Assembly: GCA_021797415.1 (NCBI GenBank)
Contig: JAJZZT010000550.1
Span: 1 to 10,252, forward strand
Direction of reading: 5' to 3'
DNA from: Bacillota bacterium
GTDB lineage: Bacteria > Bacillota > Bacilli > Alicyclobacillales > SLC66
DNA length: 10,252 bases
Positions 1-6,254 of the stretch are shown here, one piece after another (positions within the stretch are counted from its first letter, which is position 1; each line of letters opens with the position of its first letter). The position numbers were made by a program, and so were the translations under genes. The notes under the pieces were generated by a model that was not told where the DNA came from, ran no database searches, and saw only the letters and a list, made by a program, of their open reading frames with translations.

Positions 1-821
1 GACATGAAGCCGAGTCCGACGCCGTTTTGTTCCCGGAAAGAATCCTTGCGCCGCTTGCGCAGTTCGATGACGGCGCGCAGATCGACCTCGTTGAACGTGG
101 TCAGCATCGCGGCCGCGTGCTGTGCCTCGACGAGCCTGCGGGCAATGGTGAGCCGGCGCCGCGACAGGCGGATGCGCTCCTCATCGCCGACCGGTTGATC
201 GGGACCGGGTGCTCCAGGTGCCGGATCGCGTTTCGCGGGTGCAAAACCGGCCGCATTTGCCGTTGCGGCTGTGCCGGCCTGAGCGGCTGTGCCCGCGGCC
301 AGGGCAGGCCTGTCCGCCGCGCGCAGGACATCCTCCTGGGTGACGCGGCCGTCTCTTGCGGCTGTTTGCAGGTCGACGCCGCGCGCAAGCGCCAGGCGAC
401 GCACGGCCGGACTGGCGGATAATGCACCATGCTCATTGCCGGTCGTCGCTGACTCGACGGTGAGCGGCGCGTTACTCTGCGCGGCCGCCGCCTGCCGGGG
501 AGCGCGCGGCGGCTCTTTCTCAGGCACTCTTGCTGCGCCAGGTTCCGCCTGTTCCGGCAAAGGTGCAGGTTTTTGCGCCGCCTTGTCCGCCGCCTCCACG
601 GTCGCGAGCACTTCGCCGACCGCAACCGTTTCACCGGCCTGTTTGCGAATCGCCTTCAACACGCCGCCGTCTTCCGCCATGACCTCCAGATTGACCTTGT
701 CGGTCTCCAATTCTGCGACCGCCTCACCCTGGCCGACCGCATCGCCTTCTTTTTTCAACCATCGAAGGATGGTGGCCTCCGTGATGGATTCGCCGAGTTC
801 AGGCACCACGACATCACTCAT
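1..821 (-). CDS. odhB: 2-oxoglutarate dehydrogenase E2 (dihydrolipoyl succinyltransferase), 3' end beyond window
   Basis: E2 core of the 2-oxoglutarate dehydrogenase complex; it passes the succinyl group from E1 via a swinging lipoyl arm to CoA in the cytoplasmic TCA cycle. About 273 residues are visible and the frame is still open at the window edge. Order seen: lipoyl domain at residues 1-77, with the lipoylated lysine K42 in ETDKVN; a charged Ala/Pro-rich linker; a peripheral subunit-binding domain at about 135-168 (SASPAVRRLA then DGRVTQEDVL); a second Ala/Gly/Pro linker at 170-210; then the start of the catalytic domain (RLTIARRLVEAQ, AAMLTTFNEVDL). The catalytic His/Asp motif lies outside the window. 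The start ATG overlaps the odhA stop as ATGA and has a perfect SD, which suggests translational coupling. The TFNEVD stretch fits OdhB better than the pyruvate or branched-chain E2 enzymes, and the odhA neighbour decides it. Confidence 0.95.
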   Translation of the reverse strand, partial: MSDVVVPELGESITEATILRWLKKEGDAVGQGEAVAELETDKVNLEVMAEDGGVLKAIRKQAGETVAVGEVLATVEAADKAAQKPAPLPEQAEPGAARVPEKEPPRAPRQAAAAQSNAPLTVESATTGNEHGALSASPAVRRLALARGVDLQTAARDGRVTQEDVLRAADRPALAAGTAAQAGTAATANAAGFAPAKRDPAPGAPGPDQPVGDEERIRLSRRRLTIARRLVEAQHAAAMLTTFNEVDLRAVIELRKRRKDSFREQNGVGLGFM

Positions 822-838
822 TTTGCAAATACCTCCTC
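818..838 (-). promoter_or_regulatory. odhB ribosome binding site and ATGA stop/start overlap
   Basis: On the minus strand, AGGAGGT (complement of 831-837) lies 9 nt before the odhB ATG (821-819). The ATG overlaps the odhA TGA (820-818) by one base on each side as ATGA. The SD is inside the odhA coding region. This fixes the odhB start and suggests coupled, near-stoichiometric translation of E1 and E2. Confidence 0.85.
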
Positions 839-3682
839 GCTGCGCGCCGGTGTCTGGCCGAGTGCGCTTTGCAGCAGGCGGCGCTGCATCTCCTGGTGCA
901 TGTCCGGCATGCCTTCGGCCGGGCTCGGGAGCGCGGGGCGGCAGACGCATGTCACAGGAGCCGGCAGACGCGGCATTTTCGCCAGCGCATCGCGCATATA
1001 CGGCCACGCCCCCATGTTTTCCGGTTCCTCCTGCAGCCAGACGATTTTTGCGGCGCCGCTGTATCCCGCGATGGCCGCGTCCAGTCCGTTCTCCGGGAAG
1101 GGGTACAACTGCTCCAGGCGGATGACCGCCGTTTCGCTCTGGACGGCGGAACCCGCCGCTGCGCGCGCCTGCAGGAGGTCAAACGCGATCCGGCCGCTGC
1201 ACAGGATCAACCGGGTCACGCGGGCTTCCTCGCCCGCCGGAACAGATCCGTCGAGCACCGGCTCAAACCGTCCGTCCGTGAGCGCGCAGAGCGGGGACGC
1301 ACTCTGCGCATGGCGCAGCAGGCTCTTTGGCGCCATTACGACAAGCGGACGCGGCGGCCGGGAGAGCATGATGGCCTGGCGGCGCAACAGGTGGAAGTAC
1401 TGCCCGGCTTCTGTCGGATAGGCGACCGTCCAGTTACGCTCGGCCGACAGAGAGAGGAACCGCTCCAGGCGCGCGCTTGAGTGCTCCGGTCCCTGCCCCT
1501 CATAGCCGTGCGGCAACAGAAGGACGAGGCCGCAATCCTGACGCCACTTGGCGCCGCCGGACGACAGGAACTGGTCGATGATCACCTGCGCGGCGTTGGC
1601 GAAATCGCCGTATTGGGCCTCCCAGATCACGAGCGTTTCCGGCGCCTGCACACTGTAACCGTACTCGAAGCCAAGGACGGACGCTTCGGAGAGCGGGCTG
1701 TTGTAGACGGCAAAGGAGGCGTTCGCACCGTCCACCGCCTGCAGCGGACAGAAGCTTTCGCCCGTCGCCGTGTCGTGCCAGACCAGGTGTCGCTGGCTGA
1801 ACGTGCCGCGTTCGGAGTCCTGTCCGGTCAGGCGCACAGGAATGCCGTCGGCCAGGATGGACGCGAACGCAAGCCATTCGGCAAACGCCCAGTCCACCTT
1901 GCCTTCCGGATCAAACGCTCCCGCCCGCCTGTCAAGGATGCGGGCGAGTTTCGGATACAGCGCAAAGCCTGCGGGCAATTCGCGCGAACTGTCGTACAGT
2001 TCACGCAATCGTTCACGCGCGACTTGCGTGGCAGAAATCTCTTCTTCCGCCGTCGGTTGCGCCGCGGTCTTCCCGCCTCTTTCCCGCCCCTTCCCGTCTT
2101 TTTCCTGTCCTTCCGACGCGCTGTGCGCCGCCTCAAGCTCCTCCCGGCATTGCCGCGCCATGGCGTCCATCTGCTCTTTTGCGACCACGCCGGCTTCTTG
2201 CAACTGCTTGCCGTACAGCTCGCTCACGCGCGGGTGGGCGGCGATCTTCTCATACATCAGGGGCTGTGTGAAAGAGGGATCGTCCATCTCATTGTGGCCA
2301 AAACGCCTGTATCCGATGAGGTCGATCATAAAATCGCGCGCGAAGCGCTGACGGTACGCGTGCGCAAGGTCGATGGCGGCAAGACACGCCTCCGGGTCGT
2401 CGGCGTTGACGTGGACGACCGGAATGGCGAACCCCTTGGCGAGATCGCTCGCATACAGCGTGGAACGGCCCTGCTCCGCTTCCGCCGTGAAGCCGATGCT
2501 GTTGTTGGCGATCAGATGGATCGTTCCGCCTGTGCGGAATCCCTCCAGGGCCGACAGGTTCAGCGTCTCGGGAACGATGCCCTCGCCGGGAAAGGCGGCG
2601 TCGCCGTGAATCAGGACGGAGAGCGCGCCGGCCGTATCCTGCGCCGGGTTTCCCGGGGTCGTGCGGATGTCCTGGGCGGCTCGCGTAAAACCTTCGACGA
2701 CGGGGTCGACGAACTCCAGATGGCTCGGGTTGTTGGCGAGCGTGACGCGGATCGAGCCGGATTCCTCGATCGTCGCGCGCGCGCCCAGGTGGTACTTGAC
2801 ATCGCCCGTCCAGCCCGCGTTGATTCCCATCGAGCCTTCGGACGGGACCAGTTCCTTGTTCGGGGCCGCGTGGAATTCCGCAAAGATCGCTTCATACGGC
2901 TTTTCGAGGACATGCGCCAGCACGTTGAGACGGCCGCGGTGCGCCATGCCCGCCATCACGTCCCGCGCTCCGGATGTCCCGGCGAGGTGGATGAGTTCGT
3001 CGAGCATCGGCACGAGGATGTCGAGTCCTTCGATGGAAAAGCGTTTCTGTCCGACAAATGTGCGGTGCAGGAACGTCTCGAATTCGTTGACGCGGATCAG
3101 CCGGCCGAGCAGCGCCCGTCGTTTTTCCGGTTCCAGCGGCTTTTTTGCGTTCGGGTACGCCACGTGGCGGCGCAGCCAGGCGAGCTGTTCCGCATCGTGG
3201 ATGTGGCTGAATTCATAAGCGGTGGAACCCGTGTACACCCGGCGGAGATGTTCCGCCGCGTCCGCCGCGCTGACGACATCCTTGGGCGCTTCCGGCCAGA
3301 TGGTGAGAGCGGGCAACTGGCGGAGTTCCGCGTCGGCCACTCCATAATAGGATGGCTCCAGCGCGGGCAGGGCGGAGATCCCATCGCAGAGCGGATCGAT
3401 GCGCGCCGCCAGGTGTCCGAATGTGCGGATGCCGTCCAGCAGGCGCAGAGCGGCTGCGGCGATACGCGCCTGTGCGGCGCGGTCGAATTCTTGCGTGGGC
3501 GGCGCGGCGGCGCTCGTCGTCGCCTGCCAGGCCCCGGGTTCACCCCACATTTCAAACCAGGTGCGCGTGGTTCTGTCGACCGATTCCGGATCCTGCATGA
3601 ATTTTTCGTAAAGCTCTTCGGCGTAAGCCAGGTTGGCGGCGGAGAACGCCGCCCACGGCTGTGAGCCTGACGTAGGATTCAT
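818..3682 (-). CDS. odhA: 2-oxoglutarate dehydrogenase E1 component
   Basis: Thiamine-diphosphate-dependent E1 that decarboxylates 2-oxoglutarate and succinylates the lipoyl group of OdhB. It has 954 residues, close to the E. coli and Bacillus enzymes. Seen in order: the E1o N-terminal motif (NLAYAEELYEKF at 17-28, DPESVD at 31-36); GMAHRGRLNVL at 245-255; the ThDP/Mg segment with HGD at 359-361 and NNSIGFT at 393-399; HVNADDPEA at 424-432; YRRFGHNEMDDP at 458-469; a charged low-complexity linker at about 515-548; HGYEGQGPEHSSARLERFL at 725-743; QYFHLLRRQ at 761-769; EEPENMGAW at 885-893. The frame stays open 47 codons upstream. The ATG at 3682 is preferred because an AGGCGG-type SD lies 8 nt before it and the family N-terminus begins just after it; the longer form would run into the Rieske gene. 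It follows the Rieske gene by 14 nt and overlaps odhB. Confidence 0.97.
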   Translation of the reverse strand: MNPTSGSQPWAAFSAANLAYAEELYEKFMQDPESVDRTTRTWFEMWGEPGAWQATTSAAAPPTQEFDRAAQARIAAAALRLLDGIRTFGHLAARIDPLCDGISALPALEPSYYGVADAELRQLPALTIWPEAPKDVVSAADAAEHLRRVYTGSTAYEFSHIHDAEQLAWLRRHVAYPNAKKPLEPEKRRALLGRLIRVNEFETFLHRTFVGQKRFSIEGLDILVPMLDELIHLAGTSGARDVMAGMAHRGRLNVLAHVLEKPYEAIFAEFHAAPNKELVPSEGSMGINAGWTGDVKYHLGARATIEESGSIRVTLANNPSHLEFVDPVVEGFTRAAQDIRTTPGNPAQDTAGALSVLIHGDAAFPGEGIVPETLNLSALEGFRTGGTIHLIANNSIGFTAEAEQGRSTLYASDLAKGFAIPVVHVNADDPEACLAAIDLAHAYRQRFARDFMIDLIGYRRFGHNEMDDPSFTQPLMYEKIAAHPRVSELYGKQLQEAGVVAKEQMDAMARQCREELEAAHSASEGQEKDGKGRERGGKTAAQPTAEEEISATQVARERLRELYDSSRELPAGFALYPKLARILDRRAGAFDPEGKVDWAFAEWLAFASILADGIPVRLTGQDSERGTFSQRHLVWHDTATGESFCPLQAVDGANASFAVYNSPLSEASVLGFEYGYSVQAPETLVIWEAQYGDFANAAQVIIDQFLSSGGAKWRQDCGLVLLLPHGYEGQGPEHSSARLERFLSLSAERNWTVAYPTEAGQYFHLLRRQAIMLSRPPRPLVVMAPKSLLRHAQSASPLCALTDGRFEPVLDGSVPAGEEARVTRLILCSGRIAFDLLQARAAAGSAVQSETAVIRLEQLYPFPENGLDAAIAGYSGAAKIVWLQEEPENMGAWPYMRDALAKMPRLPAPVTCVCRPALPSPAEGMPDMHQEMQRRLLQSALGQTPARSEEVFAK

Positions 3683-3696
3683 AGCAATCCCCGCCT

Positions 3697-4005
3697 TTAC
3701 TCGATTTCCACCCATACGGCGCCATCTTCCTCGCGAACGGCAAACGTCTGAAGCGGCGTCACGCAGGGCAGTTTGACGGCCCTGCCTGTCTGCACGTCGA
3801 ATTGCCCGCCGTGCAACGGGCACGTGACGATGCGACCGGCGAGTGTGCCTTCGTTGAGGGATGCGCGCGCGTGGGTGCAGATGTCGGATGTTGCGTAAAA
3901 ACCGTCATTCAAGCGGTACAGGGCGACTTCTTCCTCATTGAGTTCAAAGCGCCGCATGTCTCCCGCTTCCAGTTCGTCGCTGTCGCACGCGCGAATCCAG
4001 GGCAT
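3697..4005 (-). CDS. Rieske [2Fe-2S] ferredoxin-like protein
   Basis: Small soluble electron carrier of 102 residues with no signal peptide or membrane segment. The Rieske cluster motif is complete: C43-T-H45 and C62-P-L-H65, in contexts DICTHA and CPLHGGQFDVQTG, so two Cys and two His ligate the cluster. Size and motif match the ferredoxin subunits of aromatic-ring dioxygenases (BphF/NdoA type) and the small NirD-like proteins, rather than the membrane-bound Rieske proteins of cytochrome bc complexes. No oxygenase, reductase or nitrite reductase large subunit is in the window, so the partner is unknown. AGGAGG (complement of 4015-4020) lies 9 nt upstream of the ATG. It begins 28 nt after the 143-residue gene and ends 14 nt before odhA, so it is almost certainly cotranscribed with them. 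Family assignment is firm; role is open. Confidence 0.92.
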   Translation of the reverse strand: MPWIRACDSDELEAGDMRRFELNEEEVALYRLNDGFYATSDICTHARASLNEGTLAGRIVTCPLHGGQFDVQTGRAVKLPCVTPLQTFAVREEDGAVWVEIE

Positions 4006-4033
4006 GACTCTCCGCCTCCTGTTCCTCCCCCTG

Positions 4034-4465
4034 TCAGAAGACGGCCGCGTGGGCCATGACGCCGTCGTGGGCGCCTCTCAGGGTATCGCCCGGGAGACCG
4101 GCCGTGAATTCGGCAGGCAACTGCAGCGAAAACCCGGACAGGAATCCCTCGACATAGAGTGGACAATACATTGTGTCAACAAACTGGCGCCAATTGCAAG
4201 TTCTCCACGCCAGATTCCCCTGTTCGCGCTCGGCAAAGCGCACGACGGCGGCAAACGGGCCGCACCGTCCGGCGTCCGGATCGTCGCCGCCGTCCGGAGT
4301 AAAGCCTATGGCTTCATATGCGTCGAACACATCTCCGGGATTCAGGCGTCTGCACTCACCGCCCCAGACATCCCATCCAGTCAGCTTGGCCGCCTGTGTG
4401 ACGGCGCGCAGGTGGCCCATCGCCTGTGACACGTCGGCAAACTGTATCGTTTGATGCTGTTCCAT
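4034..4465 (-). CDS. Hypothetical cysteine-containing protein, 143 residues
   Basis: I do not recognise this protein. It looks soluble, with no signal peptide or membrane helix. It has four cysteines: C38 (GGEC), C68 (GRCGPF), C90 (RTCNW) and C101 (MYCPLYVEGF). It is rich in aromatic residues and Gly, with an acidic loop at 58-65 (DGGDDPDA). The C90/C101 segment, with W92 and Y100, looks like the conserved core; the spacing C-x10-C is not a standard zinc or ferredoxin motif. A GGGGGA SD lies upstream of the ATG. It starts 33 nt after the single-domain DUF2249 gene and ends 28 nt before the Rieske gene, so it probably belongs to the same operon and may share a redox or metal role. The reading frame is real, judged by the SD, the tight packing and the lack of any competing frame. 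The function is unknown. Confidence 0.8.
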   Translation of the reverse strand: MEQHQTIQFADVSQAMGHLRAVTQAAKLTGWDVWGGECRRLNPGDVFDAYEAIGFTPDGGDDPDAGRCGPFAAVVRFAEREQGNLAWRTCNWRQFVDTMYCPLYVEGFLSGFSLQLPAEFTAGLPGDTLRGAHDGVMAHAAVF

Positions 4466-4498
4466 AGTATTTCCCCCCGCGGCGCGATCATCAAGCCG

Positions 4499-4744
4499 TC
4501 AGAATTTGAGCACGCGGAGCCGGAAGTGCCCCGGTTCAAGCTGCGCGACAGCGACGTTCATTCCAAGGTCCTCCAGGGCGGAGATCAGGGGTCCGGTGCG
4601 GTGTGGCACATGCACCTCGCAGACGGTGCCGGACGGCGCTTCCTTGATCAGGGTTACGATCTCATGGCGAGGGTGGTGCCCCTGGCGGATCATCGTGCGC
4701 GCGTCGATTGTCAACAGGTGATCTTCCTGTTTCACTTCAAGCAT
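4499..4744 (-). CDS. DUF2249 single-domain protein
   Basis: An 81-residue protein covering one DUF2249 domain, a small alpha/beta fold related to TusA/SirA. Pattern seen: an initial beta strand with LTIDAR (11-16); a helix after RHEIVTLI (26-33); a second strand, TVCEVHVPH (40-48), followed by PLISALEDLG (52-61); and a last strand, HFRLRVLK (73-80). It is His-rich at 23-27 (HHPRH). The biochemical role of DUF2249 is not established. From memory, the family is often encoded near hemerythrin-like and nitrogen-oxide reduction genes, and this window has a hemerythrin gene just across the divergent promoter. Its ATG overlaps the end of the preceding two-domain DUF2249 gene by 8 bp, and GGGGAGGAA lies just upstream, so the two are probably translationally coupled. 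Confidence 0.85.
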   Translation of the reverse strand: MLEVKQEDHLLTIDARTMIRQGHHPRHEIVTLIKEAPSGTVCEVHVPHRTGPLISALEDLGMNVAVAQLEPGHFRLRVLKF

Positions 4745-5264
4745 TTCCTATTCCTCCCCTGTGTTGTCGAACTTCTTCCGGCTTTTTTCGGATGGCAAGT
4801 ACCGTCATGCCGGATTGGCGGACGGCCTCCAGGCGGATGCCGCCGTTGCACACGAGTTTCAGTTCTTCCGTGCACGAAGAGAGCGCCGTTTCATCGAGCC
4901 ATAACTCCAGCGAGCGGCAGGAGTCATTTTGCAGCCAGGCGGCGGCGATCTCCGCCAGGGCGGCGCGGCGCGCCCCGTCCTCCAACGCCCGGCAGTCAAG
5001 CACATACGCGGCGGTGTCCGGGTTTGTCGCGATTCCCGAGCGGCGAAACTGCGTTGCATAGTGCTTTGGGCCAAGCCGCAGTTGCGCCGACGCGTAGCCT
5101 TTCTTGCCGAGCAGTTTGATCAGGGGCACGGGTGAAAACGGCGCGTGCAGTTCAAACACATCCGCTTCCGTCACGCTCTGCACGGTGTCCATGATGAGTT
5201 GGAAAGGCTTCTGCCTGGCCTGCAGCAATTGCCGAACGTCGAGATGTACGATCTTTGGCGGCAT
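4737..5264 (-). CDS. Tandem DUF2249-type protein, first gene of the minus-strand operon
   Basis: A 175-residue protein. Residues 5-74 are a clear DUF2249 domain: HLDVRQLLQ (7-15), KPFQLIMDTVQ (19-29), VFELHAPFSPVPLIKLL (36-52), and HYATQF closing the fold. Residues 86-160 look like a second, diverged copy: YVLDCRAL (87-94), a long Ala-rich helix (98-111), LELWLDET (119-126), and a closing strand MTVLAIRKK (153-161). Cysteines C91, C116, C131 and C139 occur only in the second half. The start is set at the ATG at 5264 (MPPK). The in-frame ATG at 5270 touches the GGAGGG SD directly and would leave no spacer. Function is unknown; it probably acts with the DUF2249 protein that overlaps it downstream. 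The gene lies closest to the divergent control region and is transcribed away from the cupin-hemerythrin gene. Confidence 0.85.
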   Translation of the reverse strand: MPPKIVHLDVRQLLQARQKPFQLIMDTVQSVTEADVFELHAPFSPVPLIKLLGKKGYASAQLRLGPKHYATQFRRSGIATNPDTAAYVLDCRALEDGARRAALAEIAAAWLQNDSCRSLELWLDETALSSCTEELKLVCNGGIRLEAVRQSGMTVLAIRKKPEEVRQHRGGIGNA

Positions 5265-5270
5265 GCGCAT

Positions 5271-5276
5271 CCCTCC
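5271..5276 (-). promoter_or_regulatory. Ribosome binding site deciding the start of the tandem DUF2249 gene
   Basis: GGAGGG on the minus strand abuts the ATG at 5270 and lies 6 nt before the in-frame ATG at 5264. Normal SD spacing selects the second ATG, which removes two residues from the longest reading. Confidence 0.7.
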
Positions 5277-5280
5277 ACGC

Positions 5281-5300
5281 TGTGCGGCTTTACCGTCACA
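5281..5300. promoter_or_regulatory. Possible operator, TGTG-N12-CACA
   Basis: A 20-bp element with TGTG/CACA ends and 6 of 10 symmetric positions matching. It agrees with the element at 5345-5364 in 13 of 20 positions by eye. Its left end lies 4 bp from the SD of the tandem DUF2249 gene, so a protein bound here could block minus-strand transcription or translation. Alone it is weak; it gains weight as part of the cluster of similar elements. Confidence 0.3.
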
Positions 5301-5324
5301 CTAGCGCGCGGCCGGCGTCTTTGC

Positions 5325-5340
5325 TGTGGCGAAGGTCACA
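5325..5340. promoter_or_regulatory. CRP/FNR-family-like operator, TGTGG-N6-TCACA
   Basis: The sequence matches the CRP/FNR-superfamily consensus TGTGA-N6-TCACA at 9 of 10 conserved positions; the only mismatch is G for A in the left half. If it acts at the classical class II position (-41.5) for the minus-strand operon, the start of transcription would be near 5291. A weak -10 (TAGTGT, complement of 5298-5303) then falls in register, with no good -35 under the site, as is usual for activated promoters. The regulator is not in the window. Position and pattern are seen; the regulator family is inferred. Confidence 0.5.
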
Positions 5341-5344
5341 CCCG

Positions 5345-5364
5345 TGTGGCGAATTTGCGGCACA
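5345..5364. promoter_or_regulatory. 20-bp imperfect palindrome between divergent operons
   Basis: The element reads TGTG, CG at positions 6-7, an AT-rich centre, then CG and CACA, with 7 of 10 symmetric pairs matching. Its first nine bases (TGTGGCGAA) repeat those of the 5325 element exactly, 20 bp away, which is about two helical turns. The two elements are joined by a perfect CACAC-CC-GTGTG inverted repeat at 5337-5348. It is a probable second operator for the same or a related regulator. Confidence 0.4.
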
Positions 5365-5441
5365 GTGACACAGCGCACAGTGTGCGGCGCGCGTCCCGGC
5401 GACAATATCTTCGTGAAGGACGATGTGCAGGGGGGCTGAAT

Positions 5442-6242
5442 ATGCAAAGGAATTCGCTGCAATTTCAGGATCAGATGGTACGGCCGGTATTCCAGCAGGG
5501 GGATGCGCGGATCGTGCAGTTGTCCCTGCAAAAAGGGCAGGGACTTTTCAAGCATGAAGCACGCCAGACGCTCAACCTGGTCGTGCTCGACGGGCGGATT
5601 GAGTTTTCCGAGCCGGGGACGGGGGAAACGGCGCAGCTTGGCGCGACGGACATGATCACGGTCCCGCCGCAGCGCGAACATGAAGTGCGGGCGCTGGAAA
5701 CAAGTACGGCCCTGCTCATTTTCATGCCGGAGGTCGCCGCGGCCAAGCCTTCTTTGGGCGATCACGTGACGGTCTACAGCCAGCCCGACCTGCTGGACCA
5801 GATTGACCCGTCCCTGCATTCGCTTGTGGCGGATCATGTGGATCTGTGCAAGTTGCTGGAGAATGCGAGCGAACCGTGGGACGAAGAGAAGGTGCAGCGG
5901 GTGCTCGACGCAGTCAAAGGAGAACTGGAAGAGCACTTTGTCTTCGAGGAGCGGATCGTCTTTCCGCGCCTCGCTCCATATGTCGGCGGAGCGGATGTCG
6001 GCCCGGTGGCGCGGTTGCTTGAAGAGCATGCCAACCTGCGCAAACAGTACGCGGACTGCGCCGCGATGCAGCACAGCGGGGCGCCTGTTCTGGGCGACCA
6101 CCTCAATCAGTTGCGCAGTACGCTGCTCAATCATTTGGGCAAGGAGGACAGCCACATCTTCCCGATGGCCACGCGCCTGCTTTCTCCGGAAGACAAGCGG
6201 GCGATCGCGGAAGAGCTGGGCGCGCACGACGCGACGCAGTGA
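5442..6242 (+). CDS. Cupin-hemerythrin fusion protein
   Basis: A 266-residue soluble protein. Residues about 15-98 form a small cupin-like beta barrel (GLFKHEARQTLNLVVLDG at 34-51, then MITVPPQREHEVRAL at 71-85). Residues about 115-260 form a hemerythrin-like four-helix domain. Candidate di-iron ligands are H132 (VADHVDL), H165 and E169 (EEHFVFEE), H196 (LEEHANL), and H231 and E235 (NHLGKED). Such domains bind O2 or NO, or act in iron or Fe-S repair. The reading frame is open for 99 codons upstream, but that part overlaps the divergent gene and operators. The ATG at 5442 has AGGGGG (5429-5434) 7 nt before it and starts the recognisable domain. It is the first gene of the plus-strand operon and is divergent from the DUF2249 genes; mrp follows 12 nt later. 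The domain calls are firm; the ligand is inferred. Confidence 0.9.
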   Translation: MQRNSLQFQDQMVRPVFQQGDARIVQLSLQKGQGLFKHEARQTLNLVVLDGRIEFSEPGTGETAQLGATDMITVPPQREHEVRALETSTALLIFMPEVAAAKPSLGDHVTVYSQPDLLDQIDPSLHSLVADHVDLCKLLENASEPWDEEKVQRVLDAVKGELEEHFVFEERIVFPRLAPYVGGADVGPVARLLEEHANLRKQYADCAAMQHSGAPVLGDHLNQLRSTLLNHLGKEDSHIFPMATRLLSPEDKRAIAEELGAHDATQ

Positions 6243-6254
6243 GGAGGATGCAAA

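Noticed and set aside
1481..3664. Plus-strand open frame of 727 codons antisense to odhA
   Set aside because: It lies wholly within odhA, whose protein carries all E1 motifs. The antisense product is Arg-rich with no recognisable domain, as expected from high-GC codon usage on the opposite strand.
3683..3823. 47-codon N-terminal extension of odhA
   Set aside because: It overlaps the Rieske gene and is Arg-rich; the ATG at 3682 has an SD and the family N-terminus.
5406..5411. TATCTT as a -10 box for the cupin-hemerythrin operon
   Set aside because: It matches 4 of 6 bases with no -35 at the right distance; too weak to call.
5145..5441. 99-codon N-terminal extension of the cupin-hemerythrin gene
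   Set aside because: It overlaps the divergent DUF2249 gene and the operator region and shows no domain; the ATG at 5442 has a proper SD.
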